Made by a program: the position numbers and the translations under genes
Assembly (NCBI GenBank): GCA_963677445.2
Contig: CAXXGF010000073.1
Location: forward strand, 84,083 to 148,082
Origin: G963677445 sp963677445
Lineage (GTDB): Bacteria > Bacteroidota > Ignavibacteria > Ignavibacteriales > Melioribacteraceae
DNA: 64,000 nucleotides
Direction of reading: 5' to 3'
Shown: positions 1 through 8,917 of the stretch, one piece after another
Layout of the letters: every line of letters begins with the position of its first letter
Numbering within the stretch: the stretch's first letter is position 1
Notes under the pieces: generated by a model
Seen by the model: only the letters and a program-made list of their open reading frames with translations
Databases searched by the model: none
What the model was told of the DNA's origin: nothing

Positions 1-231
1 AGGATTCATAAAGTTCCCGAATATGCATATTTTAATCACAGTGTGCATGTTAATAAAGGAATTGAGTGTGAAAGCTGTCATGGTGATGTGAGCCAGATGG
101 AGGTGGTAAGCCAGGTTCGGGGATTCACGATGACCGCGTGTCTGGATTGTCACCGAAATCCGCATGAAAATCTTCCTTATCTCGAAAAAGTTAATAACGG
201 ACCTGAAAACTGTGCGGCTTGTCACAGGTAA
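1..231 (+). CDS. actA: ActA C-terminus: multiheme cytochrome c of alternative complex III (5' truncated)
   Basis: The reading frame is open from base 1, so the start lies outside the window. The visible 76 residues contain three c-type heme motifs (CESCH, CLDCH, CAACH) and upstream histidines (YFNHSVH) that could be distal heme ligands, as in cytochrome c3/c7-like multiheme proteins. ActA is the periplasmic multiheme cytochrome of alternative complex III, which takes electrons from menaquinol and passes them to a cytochrome c or an oxidase. The assignment rests on the heme pattern and on the actB-actC-actDE-actF genes that follow in order. An isolated cytochrome c7-like protein is possible but less likely. 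Confidence 0.85.
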   Translation, partial: RIHKVPEYAYFNHSVHVNKGIECESCHGDVSQMEVVSQVRGFTMTACLDCHRNPHENLPYLEKVNNGPENCAACHR

Positions 232-266
232 TATAAAACAAAATGTTACACCGGGGTTAATGAAAT

Positions 267-425
267 ATGATTAATAGAAGGAAATTCTTCAGGAATATTT
301 CTTTTGGAGCGGCAGGCGTTGCCTTGATGAATATACTGCCTGTGAAAATTTTCGGCGGTAAAACAGAAGCCGGGGAAAAAATAAAAATTAAAATACATCC
401 ATCAGCTGTAAAAAGGAATAAATAA
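267..425 (+). CDS. Tiny ORF with twin-arginine-like leader between actA and actB (52 aa)
   Basis: This ATG-initiated 52-codon frame lies between actA (36 nt upstream) and actB (8 nt downstream). It starts NRRKFFRNISFGAAG, which resembles a twin-arginine export signal (RRxFF followed by a hydrophobic stretch). It then has about 20 Lys-rich residues and a stop. No mature domain follows. It could be a very small exported or membrane-anchored accessory subunit, a leader peptide, or the remnant of a Tat substrate. It is too short for family assignment. The position inside a tightly packed operon, with no overlap and a proper stop, makes translation plausible. Confidence 0.5.
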   Translation: MINRRKFFRNISFGAAGVALMNILPVKIFGGKTEAGEKIKIKIHPSAVKRNK

Positions 426-433
426 GGTAGACT

Positions 434-3400
434 ATGTCCGAAACCAGTGGAAAAAAATTTTGGAAAAGCCTCAGGGATCTGAAAAATGATCCCGAATACA
501 TGCGTCAGAAAGCAGATGAATTCCTTGAAGGGGTTACAGATGAGTTTAATACAGATGAACTGAAAGGTTTATCAAGAAGAAAATTTCTCGCTTTGTTATC
601 CGCGTCAGCGGCTTTCACCGCGGCATCATGCACCGACTATGTGGATAAGGGAGAGATCATTCCTTACGATAAAAGACCCGAGAACATATTGCCGGGCAAA
701 CCCAACAAGTATGCTTCAGCGTGTGATGGCTGCTCAGCCGCTTGCGGAGTGCTGGTTAAAACAAGGGAGGGAAGACCTGTTAAAATTGAAGGCAACCCGG
801 AACACCCGGTAAATGCCGGAAAAACCTGCGCTACCGGACAGGCTTCCATATTAGGTTTATACGATCCCGCAAGGATGCAGTTTCCCCTCAAAAACGGCAG
901 GGAGATCAGCTGGGAGGAAATAGATAAAGAAATACCGGGCAAATTAAAGGCTTCAGCGTCCGGCGGAAAAGAAATCGCGCTGATTGCGGGAATCACAAAC
1001 TCACCTTCAGTAAGAAAACTTTATTCTGAGCTGCAGAATATTTTCCCGACACTGAAAATATATGAATATGAACTCCTTAGTGAATTCAACAGGGTAAGCG
1101 CCTGGAAAAAATGTTACGGTTCTGAGATTCTTCCATCTGTAAAGTGGGACCAGGCTGACATAATCCTTACTCTTGAAGCCGACATTCTCGGTAAAGAAAG
1201 CGGTTATATAGAAACTACCCGGAAATTTTCATCAAGGAGAGACTATAATAAACCGGATAACTTCAACAGACTTTACGCCGCTGAAGCAAATTTATCACTT
1301 ACAGGCTCCAAGGCTGACTATCGTATTACAATCGGTCCGGACAGCTACAAAACATTTTTATTATCGCTCATTGCTGATATCGCCAGGAAAAAAGGATTTT
1401 CCGGTTTGCAGGCCCCCGACACAAAGGATTTCAGCCTTGATTCATTCGCTAAAAGTTATGGCATCGACTCTTCGAAGCTTCATTATCTTATTGATGATCT
1501 TACATCTCACAGCGGCAAATCAATTGTATTCGCAGGAAAAACACTTCCGGAAGATGTTCATATATTGGTAAATTACCTGAATGAATTGATAAATGCCGGC
1601 TCTATGTATGATTTTAACGTGTCAGAAAATTACCGTATGGGCAATGATTTTAATGATTTCTCACTGCTCGCGAAAAAAATGGAGCAGGGGAAAGTTGGCG
1701 CGGTAATAGACTTCAACAGCAATTTCCTTTTTACACTGCCCGAAAATACAGGACTGAAAAAGGCCTTCAACAAAGTTGAAACGAGAATTTGTTTTACAGA
1801 AAATATGAATGAAACAGCAGATGAATCTGTTTATGCTCTGCCTGTTCACCATTATCTTGAATCCTGGGGAGTCGCTCTCGCTAAAACAAACCTGCTAACA
1901 TTAAGACAGCCGGTGATAGCCCCGATATTTAATACCAGGCAAAAAGAAGCTGTCCTCCTGCACTGGATGAGAGATGATAAGTCCCCGTTCACGGAAGATA
2001 TTTATCATAGATACCTGATGGATTTTGTGAAAAAAGAATATTATTCCGTTGCGGAAGTCGCGTCAGACTTTAAAAATTTCTGGTTCGGTGTTCTGCATGA
2101 AGGATTTATTAAAATCAAAACAAAGGGGGCAGATAAAACTAACTTTGTTTATTCGGGAATTTCATCAATAACTGCCGGCGGCAGATCCGATAATATAAAT
2201 CTCATATTGCAGGATAATTACTACATTCGTGACGGAAGATTCGCGGCAAACGGATGGCTGCAGGAAATACCCCATCCAATCTCAAAAGTTACCTGGGATA
2301 ATTACGCGGCGATTTCACCCGGATATGCCGCCTCGCTGAATGTTGAAAACGGGGATATGATCAGGGTGAAAACAGACTCGGGAACAATGGAAATACCTGT
2401 TTTAAAACAGCCCGGTCTGCCTGATAAAACAATTATAACCGAACTTGGTTACGGAAGAAAGGTTATCAGCGACGCGGGTAAGGATGCAGGCTTCGACTCA
2501 ATATCTTTACTGAATACATCCGATTTCAGCAGCAGGTTTATTACAACAGGAAAAATAAAAGTTGAAAAAACCGGGAAAAATTATAAGCTGGTCTCAACCC
2601 AGGAACATCACGCGATCGATGATGAATTCACAAAAGATTTTCATAAAATAAGAGATATCATTCAGGAAGGCACTGTTGAGGAATTTAAAAAGGATCCGCA
2701 CTTCCTGGAGCATCATAAGCATGAAATATTTAATATCACGGGAGAGCATAAGTATGAAGGTGTCAAATGGGGAATGGCCATTGATATGAACAAGTGCACC
2801 TCATGCGGAACATGTATCGCTTCATGTAATGTGGAGAATAATATTCCTGTCGTAGGCAAGGATCAGGTAGCGGTAGGAAGGGAAATGCACTGGATGCGTC
2901 TCGACCGGTATTATTCGGGAACTCCCGATGATCCGGAAGTAAGTCATCAGCCTATGCTTTGCCAGCATTGTGATAACGCGCCCTGCGAGAATGTATGCCC
3001 GGTTAACGCGACAAATCACAGCCCCGACGGCCTCAATCAGATGGCATATAACAGATGTGTCGGAACCAGGTATTGCGCAAATAACTGTCCATACAAAGTG
3101 AGAAGATTCAACTTCTTCAATTTCCGTGATCATTTCGCTGATTCATATTATGATAATTCGTTATCCGAGCTTGTTAACAATCCTGAAGTTACAGTCCGGT
3201 CGAGGGGTGTAATGGAAAAATGCACATTTTGTGTTCAGCGAATAATGGACGCGAGATCGGAAGCCATCAGGGAAGGAAGAGAGTTAAAAGGAGAAGATGT
3301 TGTTACGGCATGCCAGGAAGTATGCCCGGCAGACGCGATCACCTTCGGAGATTTGAATGATCCTTCGTCAAAGATATCAGTAATGCGTGAACACGGACCG

Positions 3401-3487
3401 GGATACCATGTCCTTGAAGCGCTTAATGTAAGACCTAACGTTACCTATATGGCAAAATTACGAAACACCAAACGCGGGGAGGCGTAG
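434..3487 (+). CDS. actB: ActB: fused molybdopterin-oxidoreductase-like and iron-sulfur subunit of alternative complex III
   Basis: 1017 aa. A Tat-type motif (RRKFL, residues 48-52) is followed by a hydrophobic stretch and Cys66, so it may be a Tat-exported lipoprotein facing the periplasm. Residues about 90-730 resemble the catalytic fold of molybdopterin oxidoreductases, which in known ACIII carries no molybdenum. Cysteines at 97, 100, 104 and 132 form the spacing that binds an FeS cluster in that family. From about residue 785 there is a ferredoxin-like part with CTSCGTC, CQHCDNAPC, CVGTRYCANNC, CTFC and a final CQEVCP, as in the B2 domain that carries the FeS clusters of ACIII. The stop shares one base with the GTG start of actC (TAGTG), which implies translational coupling. 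Confidence 0.95.
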   Translation: MSETSGKKFWKSLRDLKNDPEYMRQKADEFLEGVTDEFNTDELKGLSRRKFLALLSASAAFTAASCTDYVDKGEIIPYDKRPENILPGKPNKYASACDGCSAACGVLVKTREGRPVKIEGNPEHPVNAGKTCATGQASILGLYDPARMQFPLKNGREISWEEIDKEIPGKLKASASGGKEIALIAGITNSPSVRKLYSELQNIFPTLKIYEYELLSEFNRVSAWKKCYGSEILPSVKWDQADIILTLEADILGKESGYIETTRKFSSRRDYNKPDNFNRLYAAEANLSLTGSKADYRITIGPDSYKTFLLSLIADIARKKGFSGLQAPDTKDFSLDSFAKSYGIDSSKLHYLIDDLTSHSGKSIVFAGKTLPEDVHILVNYLNELINAGSMYDFNVSENYRMGNDFNDFSLLAKKMEQGKVGAVIDFNSNFLFTLPENTGLKKAFNKVETRICFTENMNETADESVYALPVHHYLESWGVALAKTNLLTLRQPVIAPIFNTRQKEAVLLHWMRDDKSPFTEDIYHRYLMDFVKKEYYSVAEVASDFKNFWFGVLHEGFIKIKTKGADKTNFVYSGISSITAGGRSDNINLILQDNYYIRDGRFAANGWLQEIPHPISKVTWDNYAAISPGYAASLNVENGDMIRVKTDSGTMEIPVLKQPGLPDKTIITELGYGRKVISDAGKDAGFDSISLLNTSDFSSRFITTGKIKVEKTGKNYKLVSTQEHHAIDDEFTKDFHKIRDIIQEGTVEEFKKDPHFLEHHKHEIFNITGEHKYEGVKWGMAIDMNKCTSCGTCIASCNVENNIPVVGKDQVAVGREMHWMRLDRYYSGTPDDPEVSHQPMLCQHCDNAPCENVCPVNATNHSPDGLNQMAYNRCVGTRYCANNCPYKVRRFNFFNFRDHFADSYYDNSLSELVNNPEVTVRSRGVMEKCTFCVQRIMDARSEAIREGRELKGEDVVTACQEVCPADAITFGDLNDPSSKISVMREHGPGYHVLEALNVRPNVTYMAKLRNTKRGEA

Positions 3488-4854
3488 TGTCAGTAGTCGA
3501 TTATACTAAAGAAATATCGGTAGTAGAAGGGAAACCCGCCCTCAGGGATATCGATGATATTATTATTAAACCGCTGAATACCAAACCTGACAAGAAATTT
3601 TTTATCGCCCTTTCGGTTACAATAACGATGCTTTTAATCGGCGCGGTCGGTTTAGGATTTTCTGTTTATTACGGTACAGGTATGTGGGGAAATAATAATC
3701 CTGTCGGATGGGGATTTCCTATTGTTAACTTTGTTTTCTGGGTTGGAATCGGTCATGCGGGAACCCTGATATCGGCAATCCTGTTTCTCTTCAGGCAGAA
3801 ATGGAGAACCGGGATCGCGAGGTTTGCCGAGGGAATGACAATTTTCGCTGTGATGACCGCGGGTGTTTTCCCCCTTATCCATGTCGGACGTCCATGGCTC
3901 GCTCATTATCTCATGCCTTATCCCAACCAGAATTCTGTATGGGTAAACTTCACATCACCACTTTTATGGGACGTATTCGCGGTTTCAACCTATTTTACAG
4001 TATCTCTTATTTTCTGGTATGTAGGTTTAATTCCCGATTTTGCCACACTGAGAGATAAAACCGCAAACAAAATAAAAAAAGTCATCTATTCTGTTTTCAG
4101 TCTCGGGTGGAGACATTCGAACAGGCACTGGCAGCATTATGAAATGGTATACCTGATACTGGCCGGTTTTGCCACACCACTGGTTTTATCGGTGCATACT
4201 ATAGTCAGCTTTGACTTTGCCGTTTCAATACTCCCCGGATGGCACACAACAATTTTTCCCCCTTATTTTGTTGCCGGAGCGGTGTTCTCAGGTTTCGCGA
4301 TGGTTCAGAATGTTCTGATCTTTATACGGAAAATCTTTAATTATGAGCATATTATTACCCTGAATACCCTCGAAAAGATGAATAAAATTATACTTCTTAC
4401 CGGTATGCTTGTGGGATACGCTTACGCGATGGAGTTTTTTATTGCCTGGTACAGCGGTGTTCAGCCCGAACAATTTACATTTGTTAACAGGGCGTTCGGT
4501 CCTTACGCGTGGGCTTACTGGATAATGGTTTCATGCAACGTGCTTTTCCCACAGTTATTCTGGATAAAGAAAATAAGAAGAACGATACCGACCATGTTTG
4601 TAATAGGAGTTCTGGTGAATGTCGGAATGTGGTTTGAAAGATTTGTAATTACTGTTACATCACTTTCAAGAGATTTCCTCCCATCAAGCTGGGCATATTT
4701 TACACCTACTCTGACAGATGGAGCAATTCTGGTAGGTAGTTTTGGCCTGTTTTTCACATTGTTACTTCTCTTCACTAAAACATTGCCTGTTGTTTCAATA
4801 GCCGAGGTAAAAGCAGTTACCGATGGCGCTCAACCAGGTCACGGAGATCATTAA
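3487..4854 (+). CDS. actC: ActC: NrfD/PsrC-like quinol-binding membrane subunit of alternative complex III
   Basis: 455 aa integral membrane protein with about ten hydrophobic helices, of the NrfD/PsrC family. Family features include a WGNNNPVGWGF segment after the first helix and conserved polar segments such as HVGRPW and SVHTIVSFDFA. In ACIII this subunit forms a quinol site and a possible proton path next to ActB. The start is a GTG overlapping the actB stop by one base. The stop is followed immediately by the ATG of the actDE gene, with no spacing. Confidence 0.95.
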   Translation: MSVVDYTKEISVVEGKPALRDIDDIIIKPLNTKPDKKFFIALSVTITMLLIGAVGLGFSVYYGTGMWGNNNPVGWGFPIVNFVFWVGIGHAGTLISAILFLFRQKWRTGIARFAEGMTIFAVMTAGVFPLIHVGRPWLAHYLMPYPNQNSVWVNFTSPLLWDVFAVSTYFTVSLIFWYVGLIPDFATLRDKTANKIKKVIYSVFSLGWRHSNRHWQHYEMVYLILAGFATPLVLSVHTIVSFDFAVSILPGWHTTIFPPYFVAGAVFSGFAMVQNVLIFIRKIFNYEHIITLNTLEKMNKIILLTGMLVGYAYAMEFFIAWYSGVQPEQFTFVNRAFGPYAWAYWIMVSCNVLFPQLFWIKKIRRTIPTMFVIGVLVNVGMWFERFVITVTSLSRDFLPSSWAYFTPTLTDGAILVGSFGLFFTLLLLFTKTLPVVSIAEVKAVTDGAQPGHGDH

Positions 4855-5994
4855 ATGAGAGAAAAAGTATTACACTCCATAACCGGTATTTTTAATACTC
4901 CTGATGAGATAATAGAAGCAGCAGAAAAAACTGCCGAAGCCGGTTATACAAAATTTGATGTCAACACACCATATCCTGTCCACGGGATGGATGGAGCCAT
5001 GAAACTGCCTCCCTCCAAACTTGGATACGCCTCTTTGGTGTTCGGGCTTTCAGGAACTTTCGCAGCTCTGATTATAATGTATTGGATGTCGGCTGTGGAT
5101 TACCCCCTTATTATTGGTGGAAAACCCTTCTTTTCATTTCCTGCTTATGTGCCTATAATGTTTGAAGTTACCGTTCTTTCCGCGTCGATCGCGACGGTAA
5201 TGACAATGTTATTTGTGTTTTTTAAATTCCCCAATAATTCTCATCCTTTACATGATACCGGGTATATGAGGAAAGTATCCTCCGATAAATATGGTTTGTG
5301 TATCATGGCGGAAGATGATAAATTCGGGCTGGATGAGGTGAAAAAATTCTTTGAAGAACTTGGCGCGGATGATATAACAGAAATATATTATGACAATTCT
5401 GTGATTTCATGGAGAACAGCGATCTTTGAGCTGAAATTTATAGCGGCGGCGGCAGTTGTGGCGCTGATAGTTTCAGGAGCAACATATCTTACTTTAAATA
5501 AACTTCTTTTTACCACACCCTTTAACTGGATGGTAGAGCAGGAAAAAATTATACCTCAGGAGAAAAGCGAAATTTTTGCAGATGGATTTGGAATGAGAAA
5601 ACCTGTCACCGGAACTGTGGCAAGGGGAGATCAGATTTATCCCTACGCCGATAGTCCTGAGGATGCTGCCGCTTTCCTTAAAAATCCTCTGCTTCCCTCA
5701 AAAGAAAATCTTAATCTTGGGAAAGAAAAATATAATATATTCTGCAGTCCCTGCCATGGTTATTACGGAGAGGGGGACAGCCGCTTAAGAGGACAATTCC
5801 CAAATCCGCCCAGCCTTCATTCCGAAAAGGTAAGGAACTGGAGTGATGGAAGAATTTATCATGTCATTGAGGTGGGTCAGAATGTTATGCCATCTTATGC
5901 CTACCAGATGACAAATGAAGAAAAATGGGCGGCTGTCTTATATGTCCGCGCACTTCAAAGATCATTAAACGCAAGGGAGTCAGATCTGGAATGA
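4855..5994 (+). CDS. actD: ActD-ActE fusion: DUF3341 membrane subunit joined to a monoheme cytochrome c
   Basis: 379 aa. Residues 1-185 match ActD (DUF3341 type): an N-terminal soluble part (HSITGIFNTPDEIIEAA), two membrane helices at about 58-80 and 98-122, and a C-terminal soluble part. A third helix at about 196-218 is followed by a cytochrome c domain with heme motif CSPCH (Cys297) and a probable Met ligand near NVMPSY, the layout of membrane-anchored ActE. In most described ACIII operons ActD and ActE are separate genes, so this is a fusion. No stop or frame change occurs between the halves. The stop overlaps the ATG of actF by 4 bases (ATGA). Confidence 0.9.
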   Translation: MREKVLHSITGIFNTPDEIIEAAEKTAEAGYTKFDVNTPYPVHGMDGAMKLPPSKLGYASLVFGLSGTFAALIIMYWMSAVDYPLIIGGKPFFSFPAYVPIMFEVTVLSASIATVMTMLFVFFKFPNNSHPLHDTGYMRKVSSDKYGLCIMAEDDKFGLDEVKKFFEELGADDITEIYYDNSVISWRTAIFELKFIAAAAVVALIVSGATYLTLNKLLFTTPFNWMVEQEKIIPQEKSEIFADGFGMRKPVTGTVARGDQIYPYADSPEDAAAFLKNPLLPSKENLNLGKEKYNIFCSPCHGYYGEGDSRLRGQFPNPPSLHSEKVRNWSDGRIYHVIEVGQNVMPSYAYQMTNEEKWAAVLYVRALQRSLNARESDLE

Positions 5995-7181
5995 GTGAAA
6001 ATAAAACAAATATTGAATACCAGAGAAAAGATTTACCTGGAAATTTCCTGAAAGCAGGATTAATATTAGCTGCCGCAGGTCTTATAATTATAATACTCAG
6101 TTATTTTCTTGACCACACAAGAAGCGCATTCAATAATATTATCGGTTTGATGTTCCTTGTCAGTATCGGGCTGGGTTCACTTTTCCTTGTCGCAATTGAA
6201 TATCTTGGGGGCGCGGTGTGGAGCACTCCCTTCCGGAGAATAAGTGAATTCCTCGCGGCAACACTTATTGTTGTACCTCTTCTGGCTATTCCTCTTTACT
6301 TTAATCTTCATGATCTCTTTCACTGGACTCATACGGAAGTTGTAGAAGCGGATAAAATATTAAAAGGCAAAGCTCCGTATCTAAATGAAACATTTTTTGT
6401 AATAAGAATAATCTTTTATTTGGCTGTCTGGATTTTATTCTATTTTATTTTAACAGGAAACTCTGAAAAACAGGATAAAAGCGGCGATCAAAAACTTACG
6501 AAAAAAAATATACGTAATTCGGCAATCTTTATACCTTTTTTCGGCCTGACAATTACATTCAGCGCAATAGATTTCATGATGAGCCTTGAACCTCACTGGT
6601 TCTCAACAATTTTCGGCGTTTATTATTTTTCAGGCACAATTCTTTGCGCTCTGGCGGCCGGCACCTGGCTTATCGTTACTCTCAATGAAAGGGGATATCT
6701 TCTTAAGGGAATAGTAAAAGATCATTATTACAGCCTGGGAGCTCTCTTATTCGCATTTACAAATTTCTGGGCATATATAGCGTTCAGCCAGTTTCTTCTT
6801 ATCTGGTATGCTAATCTGCCTGAAGAAACCTTTTGGTATCTTATGAGATGGGATGGCCCCTGGATGTGGGTTTCCATTCTGCTTATGGTTGTTCATTTCG
6901 CCGTTCCATATTTCGGGCTGTTATCTCAGCCTTCAAAAATGAATCCGAAAAGATTAAAGCTAATGTCGCTGTGGATTATATTCGCCCATCTTCTGGACCT
7001 TTACTGGATTGTAATGCCGACTTATAGTAAAGAATCTGTAACTTTTGGCTGGATGGAACTTGGTTTCCCGATTTTTGTTATCGGACTTGTATTGATAGTA
7101 TTCAATTTCAAGGCGGGTAAATCGAATATGGTTCCAGTAGGTGATCCGAAGTTGAAAAGAGGATTAAATTTCAGATTATAA
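5991..7181 (+). CDS. actF: ActF: second NrfD-like membrane subunit of alternative complex III
   Basis: 396 aa from the ATG at 5991, which overlaps the actDE stop (ATGA). An upstream in-frame start at 5925 would lie deep inside actDE and is not preferred. About ten hydrophobic helices are visible. Sequence blocks such as YLGGAVWSTPFRRI, SAIDFMMSLEPHWFST and a long aromatic-rich central part are typical of ActF, the shorter NrfD-like subunit that pairs with ActC in the membrane. There is no cofactor motif, as expected. Sixteen bases separate it from the next cytochrome gene. Confidence 0.93.
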   Translation: MSENKTNIEYQRKDLPGNFLKAGLILAAAGLIIIILSYFLDHTRSAFNNIIGLMFLVSIGLGSLFLVAIEYLGGAVWSTPFRRISEFLAATLIVVPLLAIPLYFNLHDLFHWTHTEVVEADKILKGKAPYLNETFFVIRIIFYLAVWILFYFILTGNSEKQDKSGDQKLTKKNIRNSAIFIPFFGLTITFSAIDFMMSLEPHWFSTIFGVYYFSGTILCALAAGTWLIVTLNERGYLLKGIVKDHYYSLGALLFAFTNFWAYIAFSQFLLIWYANLPEETFWYLMRWDGPWMWVSILLMVVHFAVPYFGLLSQPSKMNPKRLKLMSLWIIFAHLLDLYWIVMPTYSKESVTFGWMELGFPIFVIGLVLIVFNFKAGKSNMVPVGDPKLKRGLNFRL

Positions 7182-7197
7182 CCGGGAAAATTTTATT

Positions 7198-8124
7198 ATG
7201 TCGGATATGAAAAAATATAAAGATGAAATAAGATTTGAAGAATTATTACGGGATCCGATCAGGCTTTTCGGCTGGTTTTTCCCATATGTTTTTATACTTA
7301 TTGTATTTGCGGGAATTTATTTTTTAATCAATCTCGATGAGTTCTCTGTCATTGACTATAAAAGATCAATTATTGATTCTTCGGATGTCCGTAGAAGTAT
7401 TGTTATGGCAAAAGGAAAAGAACTGCCTGCTGTGGATTTGAAAATAATTAAGTCCCCCGGACAGGAAATAATTGCCAGGGGAAAAGAACTATATGTAGCC
7501 AATTGCGCTTCCTGTCATGGCAATGAAGGCCTGGGCAATGGCCCCGCAGGACAGTCGCTTAATCCACCACCGAGGAATTTTCATTCACTGGAAGGATGGA
7601 CAAACGGACCAAAATTTTCCGAAATGTACCTGACCCTGGAGAAGGGTATCGCGGCAAACGGAATGGCTGCCTACGAGTATATGCCCCGCGATGAACGAGT
7701 AGCGATGATTCATTATCTCAGACAGTGGAGCGACTTTCCGGTCATTACGGATGAAGAGGTTGATGAGCTTAATTTCAACTATAAGCTGACCGAACCTCAG
7801 ATATCTTCCAATCAGATACCGGTGGATAAAGCCATAAAACTGATTGTGAGTGAAAATAAAGGGAAAGTAAATCGCATAGCCGGTATGGTGTCGGAGATTA
7901 AACGTGACGAATCGGATGAAGCAAAACTAATAGCCGATAACGTTCATGACCTGATTAAGGTTGTATCAGTATTTGTTGAAGGACCAATTGAAGACAGCGA
8001 CGATTTCAGGAAGACCATATTTTCGGCGCCCGCGGAATATGGTTTCAGACAATCGGTTATATACCTAAATGATTATGACTGGAAAACAATTTATTCATAT
8101 CTGAAAAAATTAAGTGATGCTTAA
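7198..8124 (+). CDS. Membrane-anchored monoheme cytochrome c
   Basis: 308 aa. One N-terminal helix (about residues 28-48) anchors a periplasmic cytochrome c domain with heme motif CASCH (Cys103) and the following GNEGLGNGPAGQ typical of class I cytochromes. A Met in NGMAAY or YMPRD could be the sixth ligand. The last 100 residues form a further domain without a recognised motif. The gene lies between actF and the oxidase genes, so it is a good candidate for the electron shuttle from alternative complex III to the caa3 oxidase, or for an additional ACIII subunit. That role is inferred from position. Confidence 0.85.
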   Translation: MSDMKKYKDEIRFEELLRDPIRLFGWFFPYVFILIVFAGIYFLINLDEFSVIDYKRSIIDSSDVRRSIVMAKGKELPAVDLKIIKSPGQEIIARGKELYVANCASCHGNEGLGNGPAGQSLNPPPRNFHSLEGWTNGPKFSEMYLTLEKGIAANGMAAYEYMPRDERVAMIHYLRQWSDFPVITDEEVDELNFNYKLTEPQISSNQIPVDKAIKLIVSENKGKVNRIAGMVSEIKRDESDEAKLIADNVHDLIKVVSVFVEGPIEDSDDFRKTIFSAPAEYGFRQSVIYLNDYDWKTIYSYLKKLSDA

Positions 8125-8917
8125 GAAAAAAGTCAACCAAATATCTTTTCTCTTTTTACTCTCATTTATTGTTTCTTCAGCTATTTTTGCGCAGGAGAGT
8201 ACAATTAATGTGGGAATAGATGAAAAACTGGGTAACTTTCTTCCGGCTGACGCGGAATTTGTTACATCCACAGGTGAAAAAATAAAACTTGGTGAGGCCA
8301 TTGACAAGCCTGTAATTCTGGCTTTTGTTTATTATGAATGTCCGGGTATATGTAATCCTCTGCTTACCGAACTTGCCTGGGTAGTGGATAAGGTTGATCT
8401 TGAACCATATGAAGACTTTAAAGTTATTTCACTGAGTTTTGATCATGAAGAAACACCTGAAATAGCCGCAAACTGGAAAAATAACTTCCTTACAAGCATA
8501 AAACGAGATTTTCCACCCGAATCATGGTTATTTCTTACTGGTGACAGTGTCAATATCAGGAAAGTTACTGACGCCGCGGGGTTCTATTTTAAACCTGTCG
8601 GTAAAGAATTTATTCACGCTGGCTCACTAATAACAATATCACCAAAAGGAAAAATATCACGATACTTATTCGGCAACACATTTAATCCCTTCGATTTAAA
8701 AATGGCGCTGATTGACGCCCAGAGTGGTAAAACAATACCAACTGTCGCGAAAGTGCTTCAGTTTTGTTTCAGCTATGATCCGGAAGGAAGGGGATATACA
8801 CTAAACATTACCAGAATTATAGGAACAATTATGCTTCTGGCAGCAGGAATTTTCCTGTTATCACTTCTGTTATTATCGAAAAAGAGAAAGAATAAAATAA
8901 AGGAGCTGAATAATTAA
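8117..8917 (+). CDS. SCO1/SenC-type copper chaperone for cytochrome oxidase
   Basis: 266 aa from the ATG at 8117 (a GTG three bases earlier is also possible). It has a signal-like N-terminus ending near IFAQ. The thioredoxin-fold SCO domain carries the copper motif CPGIC (residues 75-79) inside FVYYECPGIC, and the later conserved histidine in FIHAGS. SCO proteins deliver copper to the CuA centre of oxidase subunit II, or reduce its cysteines. A C-terminal hydrophobic helix (about 233-255) followed by Lys/Arg residues would anchor this copy at its end. The gene overlaps the preceding cytochrome gene by 8 bases and shares one base with ctaD (TAATG). Confidence 0.93.
   Translation: MLKKKVNQISFLFLLSFIVSSAIFAQESTINVGIDEKLGNFLPADAEFVTSTGEKIKLGEAIDKPVILAFVYYECPGICNPLLTELAWVVDKVDLEPYEDFKVISLSFDHEETPEIAANWKNNFLTSIKRDFPPESWLFLTGDSVNIRKVTDAAGFYFKPVGKEFIHAGSLITISPKGKISRYLFGNTFNPFDLKMALIDAQSGKTIPTVAKVLQFCFSYDPEGRGYTLNITRIIGTIMLLAAGIFLLSLLLLSKKRKNKIKELNN

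Noticed and set aside
2822..3133. Antisense open frame across actB
   Set aside because: Lies wholly inside a conserved gene on the other strand; no ribosome site or family match.
5925..5990. Extended N-terminus for actF
   Set aside because: It would overlap actDE by 70 bases; the ATGA at 5991 gives the normal family start.
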